From: CAJXZP01 sp047610145
GTDB taxonomy: Bacteria > Bacteroidota > Bacteroidia > Flavobacteriales_G > Salibacteraceae
Assembly: GCA_047610145.1 (NCBI GenBank)
Contig: JBLFZF010000067.1
Location: 1 to 16,562 of the forward strand
Direction of reading: 5' to 3'
DNA length: 16,562 nt
The notes beneath the pieces are model-generated. The model ran no database searches and had not been told where the DNA came from. It was given only the letters and a program-made list of their open reading frames with translations. Positions 1 to 7,167 of the stretch are shown here, one piece after another. Positions within the stretch are counted from its first letter, which is position 1, and the number at the start of each line of letters is the position of its first letter. The position numbers were made by a program, and so were the translations under genes.

Positions 1-841
1 GGTCAAAACGTTGCCACAACTTGATTAGAATAAACCCGGTGATTAGTCCACCTAAATGGGCAAAGTGTGCAATTCCGTCACTTGAACCCGCAATACCAGA
101 GTACAATTCAAAGGCCCCGTAGCCTGCAACAAAGTATTTAGCCTTTATGGGAATAGGAATAAACATCAAGTACAACTCTGCGTTTGGAAACATCATTCCA
201 AAGGCCAAAAGGATTCCGAATAAAGAGCCAGAAGCCCCAACAACGTTCATAGAGCTTAAAAAGTGACTTTTGTATTGCCCCATAAATTCGTAAACGTTTT
301 CAATGTCAGAAGTATTATTTGATCCGGATAATACATTCTCAATGTACGGTCTCACAGAATTAAAAGAAGTTTCAATACTAGAGTGAGAATCTATTTGAAT
401 CTTATAATCCTTAAAAAAGGCAGATAATGTTTGTGAATTTGGGTTGGATAAAAAGCTATCGATTAAGTAATTAAAGTCTTGAATAGTTTCAAAATACACA
501 ATTCCATAATGCATTAACGCGGCCCCTAAACCTGTAATAAGATAGAAGGTAAGGAAGCGTCTAGCGCCCCATATATTTTCAATCGCATTACCAAACATCC
601 AAACGGCAAACATATTGAATAAAATATGCTGGAAATTACCGTGCATAAACATATAGGTAATTGGCTGGTACCATTGGAAAGCGCTAGAACCTGGCCAATG
701 AAGTCCAAGGAGGCTGTTTAAATTAAATCCCGTAAGGTTTAAGGTAACTTGGGTAGCCAAAAACATTAAAATGTTTATAATGAGTAGGTTTTTAACTACG
801 GGTGGTAGCATTTGAAAGCCACCTGTTCTTAGTTGCGACAT
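1..841 (-). CDS. Rhomboid family intramembrane serine protease, C-terminus cut by window edge
   Basis: Translating the minus strand from the ATG at 841-839 gives 280 open residues with no stop before the window edge. Rhomboids cleave transmembrane segments within the bilayer using a Ser-His dyad. Seen here: HGNFQHILFNM at residues 67-77 (H72 and N76 match the oxyanion-side His and Asn of GlpG), GASG at 202-205 with the nucleophile S204, and AHLGG at 261-265 with the likely catalytic H262. Hydrophobic segments lie at about 15-33, 61-83, 95-112, 200-217, 224-240 and 258-274. A polar stretch of about 85 residues (115-198) separates the third segment from the GASG helix. The start lies 4 nt after the mutL stop, so the two genes are probably cotranscribed and translationally coupled. 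The physiological substrate cannot be told from sequence. Confidence 0.93.
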   Translation of the reverse strand, partial: MSQLRTGGFQMLPPVVKNLLIINILMFLATQVTLNLTGFNLNSLLGLHWPGSSAFQWYQPITYMFMHGNFQHILFNMFAVWMFGNAIENIWGARRFLTFYLITGLGAALMHYGIVYFETIQDFNYLIDSFLSNPNSQTLSAFFKDYKIQIDSHSSIETSFNSVRPYIENVLSGSNNTSDIENVYEFMGQYKSHFLSSMNVVGASGSLFGILLAFGMMFPNAELYLMFIPIPIKAKYFVAGYGAFELYSGIAGSSDGIAHFAHLGGLITGFILIKLWQRFD

Positions 842-845
842 ATTT

Positions 846-2666
846 TTAATTGAAAAATTTTTCTACATCATCTACGTCTAGCTGATGTAGAATTTTACGA
901 CCGTCTGGAAGTGAAATGGGGTTAGGAGAAGCAAAAAGCTCATCAATTAACTCTATTATTTCCTCAGGTCTCAATGATTGGCCTGTTTTAATGGCCGATT
1001 TAAAAGCGAGGGCACCAATTAAGGCTTCATTCTGCGCTGTTTCAGGGTTCTCCATATGACTTTCGTAGCCATATAAGGTACCCTCAATAAGTTGTTTTGG
1101 ATCTTGCGAAGCAGACATGCTAGGTAACCCACGAACAATAAAAGTATTTGCCCCAAATGGTTCAATATCGAACCCAAGAAGTTTTAAAGTCGGCATTAAT
1201 TCATTTAACAACGTTGTTTGGTTGGGACTAAAAGTAACGTTCTCTGGAAATAATAATTGCTGAGAACTACCTTGTTCATTTTCCAGTTGATCCATCAGTC
1301 GGTCAAATAAAACACGCTGGTGAGCTCTGGTTTGATTGATAATTATTATCCCCGATTTGATAGTGGTGAAAATGAATTTGTTTTTGACTTGAAAGGCAGA
1401 AATAGAATGTGCTTTATGCCCGTTATCAGGCAACGAAGCCTCTATTTGACTAGCCCCACCAAAGTCGGAAGAATGAGAAATTGTTTCTAAATCTTCGTAC
1501 ATAGATTGCAAGTTTTGGATTTCTCCTGAAGAAGGCTTCTTGTTGAAATCATTACTTAAATGAAACGGATTAAAATTCTGATTGACAGATATTTTTGGTT
1601 CCATTATGATTTTACCTTTGGGTATGGCCGTAGGCGCAAAACTAGTTTCGGGATTGAAATCAATAGTTGGAGATACATTAAACATTCCAATAGATTGTTT
1701 CACGGCAGAACGCATTAGCATGCCTACTGAGCGCTCATCTTCAAATTTAATTTCGGTCTTAGTTGGATGTATATTAATATCAATAAAAGAAGGTTCAACT
1801 TCTAAGAAAATAAAATACCCGGGATGAAAACCTTTAGGCAGTAGTTCATCATAAGCTTGAACCACCATTTGGTGAAGGTAGGGTGATTTTATAAAACGAT
1901 TATTTACAAAAAAGAACTGCTCTCCGCGAGTCTTCTTTGCAGCTTCCGGTTTTAATACAAACCCAGTAATATTTACTAATTGAGTGTCTTGCTCTACCGG
2001 CACGAGCTTCTCATTGTATTTTCTTCCAAAAACACCTATTAATCGCTGACGCATATTTCCTTCTGGAAGAATAAATACTTCGTTGGTATTATGTGTAAGA
2101 GTAAACTTAATTTTTGGATGAGCCAAAGCGACCCGTTCAAATTGGTCTATAATATGACGCATTTCAACATTGTCGGACTTTAAAAATTTTCTGCGTGCTG
2201 GAACATTATAGAAAAGGTTTTTAACGGCAATTTGTGAGCCTTGCAAACAGGCTACAGGTTCTTGAATTTCTACTCTACCTCCATTAATCTCAATCAATGT
2301 CCCCAATTCCGTTTCATCTGATTTTGTTTTTAAGGTAACATGGGCAATAGCAGATATAGACGCCAAGGCCTCTCCTCTAAACCCTTTTGTGTTTAATGCA
2401 AATAAATCAGCCGCACTAGAAATTTTAGAGGTCGCATGACGCTCAAAACTCATTCGTGCATCCGTCTCATTCATTCCTTTTCCATTATCGGTTACCATGA
2501 TCAAGGTTTTTCCCGAATCTTTAATGTCTACGGTAATGATAGTCGCATCTGCATCAACCGCGTTTTCTACCAACTCTTTAATCACAGATGCTGGTCTTTG
2601 AATAACTTCACCCGCAGCAATTTGATTTGCTATGGTATCTGGCAAAAGTTTAATTATATCGCCCAT
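846..2666 (-). CDS. mutL: DNA mismatch repair protein MutL
   Basis: 606 residues, normal for a full-length MutL. This GHKL ATPase links MutS mismatch recognition to strand removal. The N-terminal ATPase core shows ANQIAAGEVIQRPASV (13-28), KELVEN (30-35, with catalytic E31 and Mg-binding N35), DNGKGM (60-65), ATSKI (78-82), GFRGEAL (95-101) and NVPARRKFLK (154-163), followed by the transducer domain to about 330. A polar linker covers about 335-420, and the C-terminal dimerisation domain about 421-606. The position that in endonuclease-type MutL reads DQHA(x)2E(x)4E is NQTRAHQRVLFD at 444-455, so several metal-site residues differ. The gene follows the small upstream gene by 9 nt and precedes the rhomboid gene by 4 nt. 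The ATG at 2666 sits immediately before the conserved N-terminus. Confidence 0.98.
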   Translation of the reverse strand: MGDIIKLLPDTIANQIAAGEVIQRPASVIKELVENAVDADATIITVDIKDSGKTLIMVTDNGKGMNETDARMSFERHATSKISSAADLFALNTKGFRGEALASISAIAHVTLKTKSDETELGTLIEINGGRVEIQEPVACLQGSQIAVKNLFYNVPARRKFLKSDNVEMRHIIDQFERVALAHPKIKFTLTHNTNEVFILPEGNMRQRLIGVFGRKYNEKLVPVEQDTQLVNITGFVLKPEAAKKTRGEQFFFVNNRFIKSPYLHQMVVQAYDELLPKGFHPGYFIFLEVEPSFIDINIHPTKTEIKFEDERSVGMLMRSAVKQSIGMFNVSPTIDFNPETSFAPTAIPKGKIIMEPKISVNQNFNPFHLSNDFNKKPSSGEIQNLQSMYEDLETISHSSDFGGASQIEASLPDNGHKAHSISAFQVKNKFIFTTIKSGIIIINQTRAHQRVLFDRLMDQLENEQGSSQQLLFPENVTFSPNQTTLLNELMPTLKLLGFDIEPFGANTFIVRGLPSMSASQDPKQLIEGTLYGYESHMENPETAQNEALIGALAFKSAIKTGQSLRPEEIIELIDELFASPNPISLPDGRKILHQLDVDDVEKFFN

Positions 2667-2675
2667 TCAATGGTA

Positions 2676-2969
2676 TTATGAAAGTAAGTCGGTGAAAAAA
2701 TAGGCGTAAAAGAAGCCAAATAATACAATGGCAATTAGTCCTATTCTAATGGTGGAAGTCTGGTTCGCAGATTTCCTAGCTTCTGGAGTATTCCATGCTT
2801 TACGAATCCTGCTTCGCGATAGCTCACTTGAATCGACTGAATCCTCTGCTTTTAATTCCGATTTAAGAACGTTCACTCTACTACGTAAGTCTTCCATTAC
2901 CGGGTCAAAATGACGAGGTGTATAAGCAAACTTTTTTGGTTTCTTTAAATTAAAGAGTGTAACGCGCAT
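2676..2969 (-). CDS. Small C-terminally membrane-anchored protein upstream of mutL, function unknown
   Basis: 97 residues: a basic N-terminus (LKKPKKFAYTPRHFDP, residues 8-23), a charged, probably helical middle (24-66) and one hydrophobic segment at about 74-92. It looks like a tail-anchored protein with its polar part in the cytoplasm. It is the first gene of the mutL-rhomboid operon, with 9 nt between its stop and the mutL ATG. From memory, similar small proteins next to mutL in flavobacteria are sometimes labelled 'riboflavin synthase subunit beta'. Nothing in this sequence resembles lumazine or riboflavin synthase, so I do not use that name. The AYTPR motif and gene position suggest a conserved lineage-specific protein. 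Its role is unknown. Confidence 0.82.
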   Translation of the reverse strand: MRVTLFNLKKPKKFAYTPRHFDPVMEDLRSRVNVLKSELKAEDSVDSSELSRSRIRKAWNTPEARKSANQTSTIRIGLIAIVLFGFFYAYFFTDLLS

Positions 2970-2986
2970 ACTAAAATTAATTCCTG

Positions 2987-2994
2987 CAAATTTA
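2987..2994 (-). promoter_or_regulatory. Candidate -7 element for the small gene-mutL-rhomboid operon
   Basis: On the minus strand this reads TAAATTTG, an exact fit to the Bacteroidota -7 consensus TAnnTTTG, 17 nt before the ATG at 2969. The matching -33 region is only T-rich (TTTTTTAG), without a clear TTTG. The short leader would be about 10 nt. Such 8-mers arise by chance in AT-rich DNA, so position is the main support. Confidence 0.4.
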
Positions 2995-3154
2995 CTATTT
3001 GAACGCTTACTAAAAAAGGAAGTCTCTTGCTTTGTGCGGCTATGTTTTTATACTTATCCATTTATAGCGGCATCAGAGGAATTTGCTTCTGTGAAATTTA
3101 GCATTTTTATATGAAAATTAACAATAATGTGAAAAGCGATGATGAAAATATTTC

Positions 3155-3183
3155 TTGTTACGGATAGAATCCTAGTATATTAG
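3155..3183 (+). promoter_or_regulatory. Candidate promoter for the T9SS propeller gene
   Basis: TTG at 3155-3157 is followed, after 18 nt, by TATATTAG at 3176-3183, one mismatch from TAnnTTTG. The spacing is close to the usual Bacteroidota arrangement. Transcription would start near 3190, leaving a leader of roughly 15 nt before the ATG at 3205. The stretch from 2970 to 3154 holds nothing else recognisable apart from the divergent -7 element near 2990. Confidence 0.38.
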
Positions 3184-3204
3184 CGAATTAAATTTTCTAC
3201 TGCT

Positions 3205-6036
3205 ATGAATAATAATTTTACGTTTGCCATCTTAACACTTGTATTTTCCTTTTTGGTTGGAAGTGTATCGGGTCAAGTTCACTATAAACAAATGATGAAT
3301 GATCCGTCTTTTAATTATTACGATGTTTGTGAGGCAGCAGACTTGTTTTTTGAAACCCATGAAAAAGGAAAAGGTTCGGGTTGGAAGCCCTATCAAAGAT
3401 GGAAAGCAGAGAATGAAAGTAAATATTACCCTAGCGGAGATAGGAGCTCTTCTTCTTCCAACTTTTCTACCGAAAGATTTCAAGCTTTTCAATTGCAGCA
3501 ATCCCATACCAATAACCGAAGTGTGCATGATACGGTTTGGAAAGAACTGGGTCCTTGGGACGCGAACAATATTACGGAAGGATACAATCCTGGAATTGGA
3601 AGAGTAGAGTCTTTTTGGGTGAACCCGGCAAATACACAACATTTATTTTTAGGTTCAAGAAGCGGTGGCTTTTGGAGATCTATGAATGGGGGAGCTAACT
3701 GGATAAATACAACGGACACCTTAATAGCTTCCGGTGTAAATACTATTGCTGTTAAACCAACTAACTCAGACACCGTATTAATTAACGTGAAAAATGCAGC
3801 AAATAATACAACTCATGGTATATTTAGGTCGGTGGATGGCGGCACAAACTGGATTGAATCAAATTTTAATCCAACTATTTTAGGTTGGGGAGGATTAGGT
3901 ACCAGCGATCAAATTTTTAAAATTGTATACCATCCCAGAGTTCAAGATTTGATTTTTATTGGAACGAATAGAGGGGTGTTCCGCTCGGATGACCATTTAC
4001 AAACATGGACTCGATTGTTAAGTACTGCAGATATTACAGATATTGAATTTCACCCAACCAATGACAGCATTATTTATTTGTTTGATAATTATTACTGGAG
4101 TAACAATAAGAACAATATTCTAATTTCAAAGGATCAAGGTTTGTCCTACGCAGCTTCTGCTCCTATTTCAGGAAACGGTGATCGTAAAGGTTTTATTGCG
4201 GTTTCACCTCAGGCTCCAAATAACATATACTTTGCAAGTACAAATGGTGTATGGAAAACTGCTGATACTGGTCAAACATTCAATTTATTATCGATACCTA
4301 CCGAAAGCTGTGATGGATTTGCCGTATCTGATTTGGATACGATGAATATGGTGTACGGCTATTTAAACTTAATGGGTAGCACCGATGGTGGATTTAACTT
4401 TGTAGAAATTGCAGCCTGGGCAAATACCAACCCAACCGATGATTATACGCATGCAGATCTTAGAACCGCAGAGTGTATTGATGGTGTTTTTTATGTAGGT
4501 ACGGATGGTTATTTAGCTAAAACAGCTAATAATGGGATGAGTTGGGAAAGGTTAAACGATGGAACAGCTATTCGGGAGTTTTATGCAAGTGGGGTTAGTC
4601 AGAGTCATCATAACGTGTATATGGCGGGTTCGCAAGATAACGGAACCAGTATTTTATCCGAAAATGGTTGGATAGAATGGAACGGAGGAGATGGCATGGA
4701 AGCAGTTGTTCAAACTTTAAATCCAGACTGGATGATGGGAAGTTGGCAATTTGGTACGCGTCAAGTAACGTATAATGGAGGACAAACTAGAAATGGAGTA
4801 GGAAATCCAGAAGCAGGTGACGGAGATTGGGAAGCACCATTATTGTTTGATCCAAATCATCAAATGGTGGTGTATTCGTTTGCAGATAGTATTTGGCAAA
4901 CGAATGAATTTGGTACTGGATGGATGTTAACAAGTACTCCCGAAATTGGTTCGATAAGTGTTGCAGCAATGGCTGAAAATGATTCTAAAATATTTGCGAT
5001 TGCCAGCGGTTCCACTGTTAGGATTACATCCGATGGTGGGGTTACGTTCAATTCACCTGGGTTAGGTCTTCCTAATTATTCGGTAACCGATATTGCTTTT
5101 GATCCAAATCATGACTCGACCATTATTGTATCTTACAACAGATACAACTTGGATGGTAGAAAGGTTTTTCTTTCGCATAATTTAGGACAAAACTGGACCA
5201 ATATCACGTATAATCTAGCCGATATGCCCGTCCGTTCAGTAGTTATAGATCACTCTGTAGATCGCAATATTTACTTAGGTGCTGAAATTGGAGTATATGT
5301 TAAATCAATGAATGGTAGTTCTTGGGAGTTGTATTCAAATGGACTGCCAAATGTTGCGGTAAAGGATTTGGAGATTCAATATGGATCGAATACGTTAAAA
5401 GCGGCAACTTGGGGTAGAGGGTTATGGGAAATTCCATTAAGAGGAAAAGAGAACCATCCTGCAATTCTTCATATAAGTATTACCGATACTCCTACAGATA
5501 CTGAGCCTAAGGCTGGATATGATCAGAATGTAACGGCTATTATTTCATATGATCAAACCGTTTCCAGCGCTTTTGTGAAATGGTCAAATGGATCAATTGA
5601 TTTGGATAAAACAATTACAATGAGTAATTCATCGGATAGCTCATGGGTTACCGATCAGCCTTTTACTCAATATGGGAGTGGTACTGATATGTACTTTAAA
5701 GTCTTTACAATTGGACAGAATAATGATACAACAGAGTCCTACAGGTTCCAGTATTTGGTACGTAACGGACAGAACGTTAATTCGGTAATGGAAAGTAACT
5801 TTGAAAGTTCGGTGAATTTATATCCAAACCCTAATAACGGAATATTTAAAGTTGATTTGGGCGCAGAGTATCAAAATGTGAACCTAACGGTTTATGATAT
5901 GACCGGTAAAGAAGTACATCAACAAGTTAGTTCAGGTGGGCTTTTTGCTTTACACATAAATTTACCGAAGGGAGTTTACTTCTTAAATGCGGTTACCACT
6001 AAGAATAGTGCGAAGTTTAAGTTTGTGGTTCAATAA
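3205..6036 (+). CDS. Secreted Asp-box beta-propeller (sortilin/VPS10-like) protein with T9SS type A sorting domain
   Basis: 943 residues. The signal peptide is residues 1-23, with a likely cut before QVHY. The body carries Asp-box repeats (S/T-x-D/N-x-G-x-x-W/F) at about 159-166, 209-216, 261-268, 352-359, 392-399, 440-447, 608-615, 657-664 and 701-707, which suggests one or two multi-bladed propellers of the BNR/sortilin type. A spacer region (about 750-860) leads to a C-terminal T9SS domain: LYPNPNNGIF (872-881), a beta-rich segment, LPKGVYFL (920-927) and a basic end. T9SS clients cross the outer membrane and are released or surface-anchored after tail removal. No catalytic residues are recognisable. 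Asp boxes alone do not show sialidase activity, and no FRIP-type arginine motif was seen, so the role may be adhesion, binding or glycan handling. A small lipoprotein gene follows after 8 nt. Confidence 0.92.
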   Translation: MNNNFTFAILTLVFSFLVGSVSGQVHYKQMMNDPSFNYYDVCEAADLFFETHEKGKGSGWKPYQRWKAENESKYYPSGDRSSSSSNFSTERFQAFQLQQSHTNNRSVHDTVWKELGPWDANNITEGYNPGIGRVESFWVNPANTQHLFLGSRSGGFWRSMNGGANWINTTDTLIASGVNTIAVKPTNSDTVLINVKNAANNTTHGIFRSVDGGTNWIESNFNPTILGWGGLGTSDQIFKIVYHPRVQDLIFIGTNRGVFRSDDHLQTWTRLLSTADITDIEFHPTNDSIIYLFDNYYWSNNKNNILISKDQGLSYAASAPISGNGDRKGFIAVSPQAPNNIYFASTNGVWKTADTGQTFNLLSIPTESCDGFAVSDLDTMNMVYGYLNLMGSTDGGFNFVEIAAWANTNPTDDYTHADLRTAECIDGVFYVGTDGYLAKTANNGMSWERLNDGTAIREFYASGVSQSHHNVYMAGSQDNGTSILSENGWIEWNGGDGMEAVVQTLNPDWMMGSWQFGTRQVTYNGGQTRNGVGNPEAGDGDWEAPLLFDPNHQMVVYSFADSIWQTNEFGTGWMLTSTPEIGSISVAAMAENDSKIFAIASGSTVRITSDGGVTFNSPGLGLPNYSVTDIAFDPNHDSTIIVSYNRYNLDGRKVFLSHNLGQNWTNITYNLADMPVRSVVIDHSVDRNIYLGAEIGVYVKSMNGSSWELYSNGLPNVAVKDLEIQYGSNTLKAATWGRGLWEIPLRGKENHPAILHISITDTPTDTEPKAGYDQNVTAIISYDQTVSSAFVKWSNGSIDLDKTITMSNSSDSSWVTDQPFTQYGSGTDMYFKVFTIGQNNDTTESYRFQYLVRNGQNVNSVMESNFESSVNLYPNPNNGIFKVDLGAEYQNVNLTVYDMTGKEVHQQVSSGGLFALHINLPKGVYFLNAVTTKNSAKFKFVVQ

Positions 6037-6044
6037 AATAGGAA

Positions 6045-6479
6045 ATGAAGAAATTATATATACTCCGTATTTTAGTGCTAAGTTTAGTCGTCTCATGTTC
6101 CAGTTCAAAAAATGGAGCCGTAGGAATTACGGCAAGTATAACTCAAGACATGGTGAATAGCTTGAAGGTTTCAAATTTGACTTGGCAAGAACAGGTAAGT
6201 GGAGTTCAAGGGGGTGAAAATATGATTGTTTTCACCTTTAAATTAAACAACAACGATACTCATATTAGTTTAGATAGCTTATATTATTTGGATTATGCGT
6301 GTAAGTTGAACGTAAAGAATCAAGCCACAGGTATCTACGTGGGTAGATCTGTTAAAAGTAAAAGTCAGCCTAGAACAAAAGAGCTTAAATCGCTAGTTTT
6401 CACACTAAATAATAGTGATTTAAATCTATCTGTTAGTGAAACAGAATTAAATCGTTTGGAACCACTGTATATGCCTTAA
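6045..6479 (+). CDS. Small lipoprotein of unknown function
   Basis: 144 residues. The N-terminus MKKLYILRILVLSLVVSC is a lipoprotein signal: basic start, hydrophobic core, lipobox ending in C18, then SSSKNG. The mature part (about 126 residues) alternates polar and hydrophobic residues, consistent with a compact beta-rich domain. It contains one further Cys (in YACKLNV, about residue 86) and ends in EPLYMP. I do not recognise a family. It starts 8 nt after the stop of the T9SS propeller gene, so the two are probably one transcript, and a hairpin 26 nt downstream likely ends it. It may be an envelope partner of the propeller protein, but only the gene order suggests this. Confidence 0.82.
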   Translation: MKKLYILRILVLSLVVSCSSSKNGAVGITASITQDMVNSLKVSNLTWQEQVSGVQGGENMIVFTFKLNNNDTHISLDSLYYLDYACKLNVKNQATGIYVGRSVKSKSQPRTKELKSLVFTLNNSDLNLSVSETELNRLEPLYMP

Positions 6480-6504
6480 ATCTAAATTGCTATAAAAGAA
6501 TAGC

Positions 6505-6526
6505 GCCTATACAATTCTGTATAGGC
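6505..6526 (+). terminator. Hairpin after the propeller-lipoprotein operon
   Basis: GCCTATAC (6505-6512) and GTATAGGC (6519-6526) form a perfect 8-bp stem with the 6-nt loop AATTCT, 26 nt after the lipoprotein stop. No U-tract follows directly (the next bases are TAGTGCAAAC). It could be a weak or factor-dependent terminator or a 3'-end-stabilising hairpin. Confidence 0.5.
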
Positions 6527-7097
6527 TAGTGCAAACAAAGAGAGAGTGATTTCTTTCTATGGGTTCTAAATTTTGTTGTGAAATTTGTTTAAAACATGCG
6601 GGTAGTTGCTATGGCTTAGTCTATTAGCGTAGCGTGTGTTAACCAACCTTTACAGTCGTTTATTTTCATATGACTCAAGGTATCTATTTTATTTATTGAT
6701 TTGGAAAAAGAGCCTGTAAAAAGATATTGATAGGTTATAATAGTAGATGATGCCGGGTTATTTTTATTCTTGAAAAGAGCATCAATAAAAGTCTTTCTTC
6801 TCATAGCCGTTATGTTGTGGACATAAGTTGACCAAGTTTATCTTCTCATTTTTCAAAAGGCTTTTCATTAGCACTCCGTGTTACGCAAGAAAGGAATATT
6901 GCTATTCTTAGAAATAGTTTCTACGGAAGAGTTATTTCGCACTTTCCAGTGCTGTTTTTTTCTTCGCGATATTCTTGAGTTATGTTTGCGATGTAGCATC
7001 ACGAGTCACTTCAAACTTTTTTTTGTAAGCAAAGTCCCATTTTTTGGTGGAAACCTATAGAATCCGTAATAGTATATATACCATAGCAATAAGTAAT
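6527..7097. other. Gene-poor stretch, no convincing coding region
   Basis: About 570 nt in which neither strand has a persuasive gene. A 62-codon minus-strand frame (6616-6804) and a 60-codon plus-strand frame (6878-7060) start with ATG, but show no recognisable domain, signal peptide or promoter, and their composition resembles random AT-rich DNA. On the minus strand, the translations between 6805 and 7060 are broken by many stops. I found no terminal inverted repeats, tRNA-like fold or tandem repeat. It may be decayed coding sequence or hold an unrecognised RNA. Confidence 0.5.
6939..6961 (+). terminator. Weak terminator-like hairpin in the gene-poor stretch
   Basis: GCACT (6939-6943), loop TTCC and AGTGC (6948-6952) form a 5-bp stem. 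TG and seven T (6955-6961) follow. The geometry fits a short intrinsic terminator on the plus strand, but the stem is brief and no gene ends nearby, so it could be chance or mark the end of an unseen transcript. Confidence 0.25.
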
Positions 7098-7126
7098 TTG
7101 ATTTTATAATCAAGTTATAAAACTTG
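7098..7126. promoter_or_regulatory. Overlapping palindromes upstream of the ABC exporter, possible operator
   Basis: Three inverted repeats overlap within 29 bp: TTGATT-ttat-AATCAA (7098-7113), TTTTATAA-tcaag-TTATAAAA (7102-7122) and CAAGTT-ataa-AACTTG (7111-7126). All arms match perfectly. The block lies 14 bp before a consensus-like -7 element and covers the expected -33 region, the usual place for a repressor or activator site. AT-richness raises the chance of such symmetry, but three nested arms so placed are more than expected by eye. Confidence 0.45.
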
Positions 7127-7139
7127 CCATAATTCCCTG

Positions 7140-7147
7140 TACATTTG
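7140..7147 (+). promoter_or_regulatory. Candidate -7 element for the ABC exporter gene
   Basis: TACATTTG fits TAnnTTTG exactly and ends 20 nt before the ATG at 7168. A good -33 TTTG at normal spacing is missing: TTG at 7124-7126 is too close (13 nt), and the expected position lies inside the palindrome block. This fits a promoter that may need an activator. Confidence 0.45.
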
Positions 7148-7167
7148 CCTTCTTTTAAAATTAAGTA

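Noticed and set aside
2676..2969. Naming the small gene upstream of mutL as riboflavin synthase subunit beta
   Set aside because: No lumazine or riboflavin synthase motif, and the single C-terminal membrane segment does not fit those soluble enzymes.
3232..3773. Minus-strand frames of 94-136 codons inside the propeller gene
   Set aside because: Antisense shadows of a gene with a signal peptide, repeated Asp boxes and a T9SS tail in the plus frame.
3205..6036. Reading the Asp-box protein as an active sialidase
   Set aside because: Asp boxes are shared by many propellers. The arginine triad region and FRIP motif of sialidases were not found.
6616..6804. 62-codon minus-strand frame starting MRRKTFIDALF
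   Set aside because: No recognisable domain, signal or promoter, and the upstream sequence is stop-rich. A short AT-rich frame of this size is expected by chance.
6878..7060. 60-codon plus-strand frame rich in Phe, Leu and Cys
   Set aside because: Hydrophobic appearance comes from T-rich DNA. A terminator-like hairpin lies inside it and no start signals are visible.
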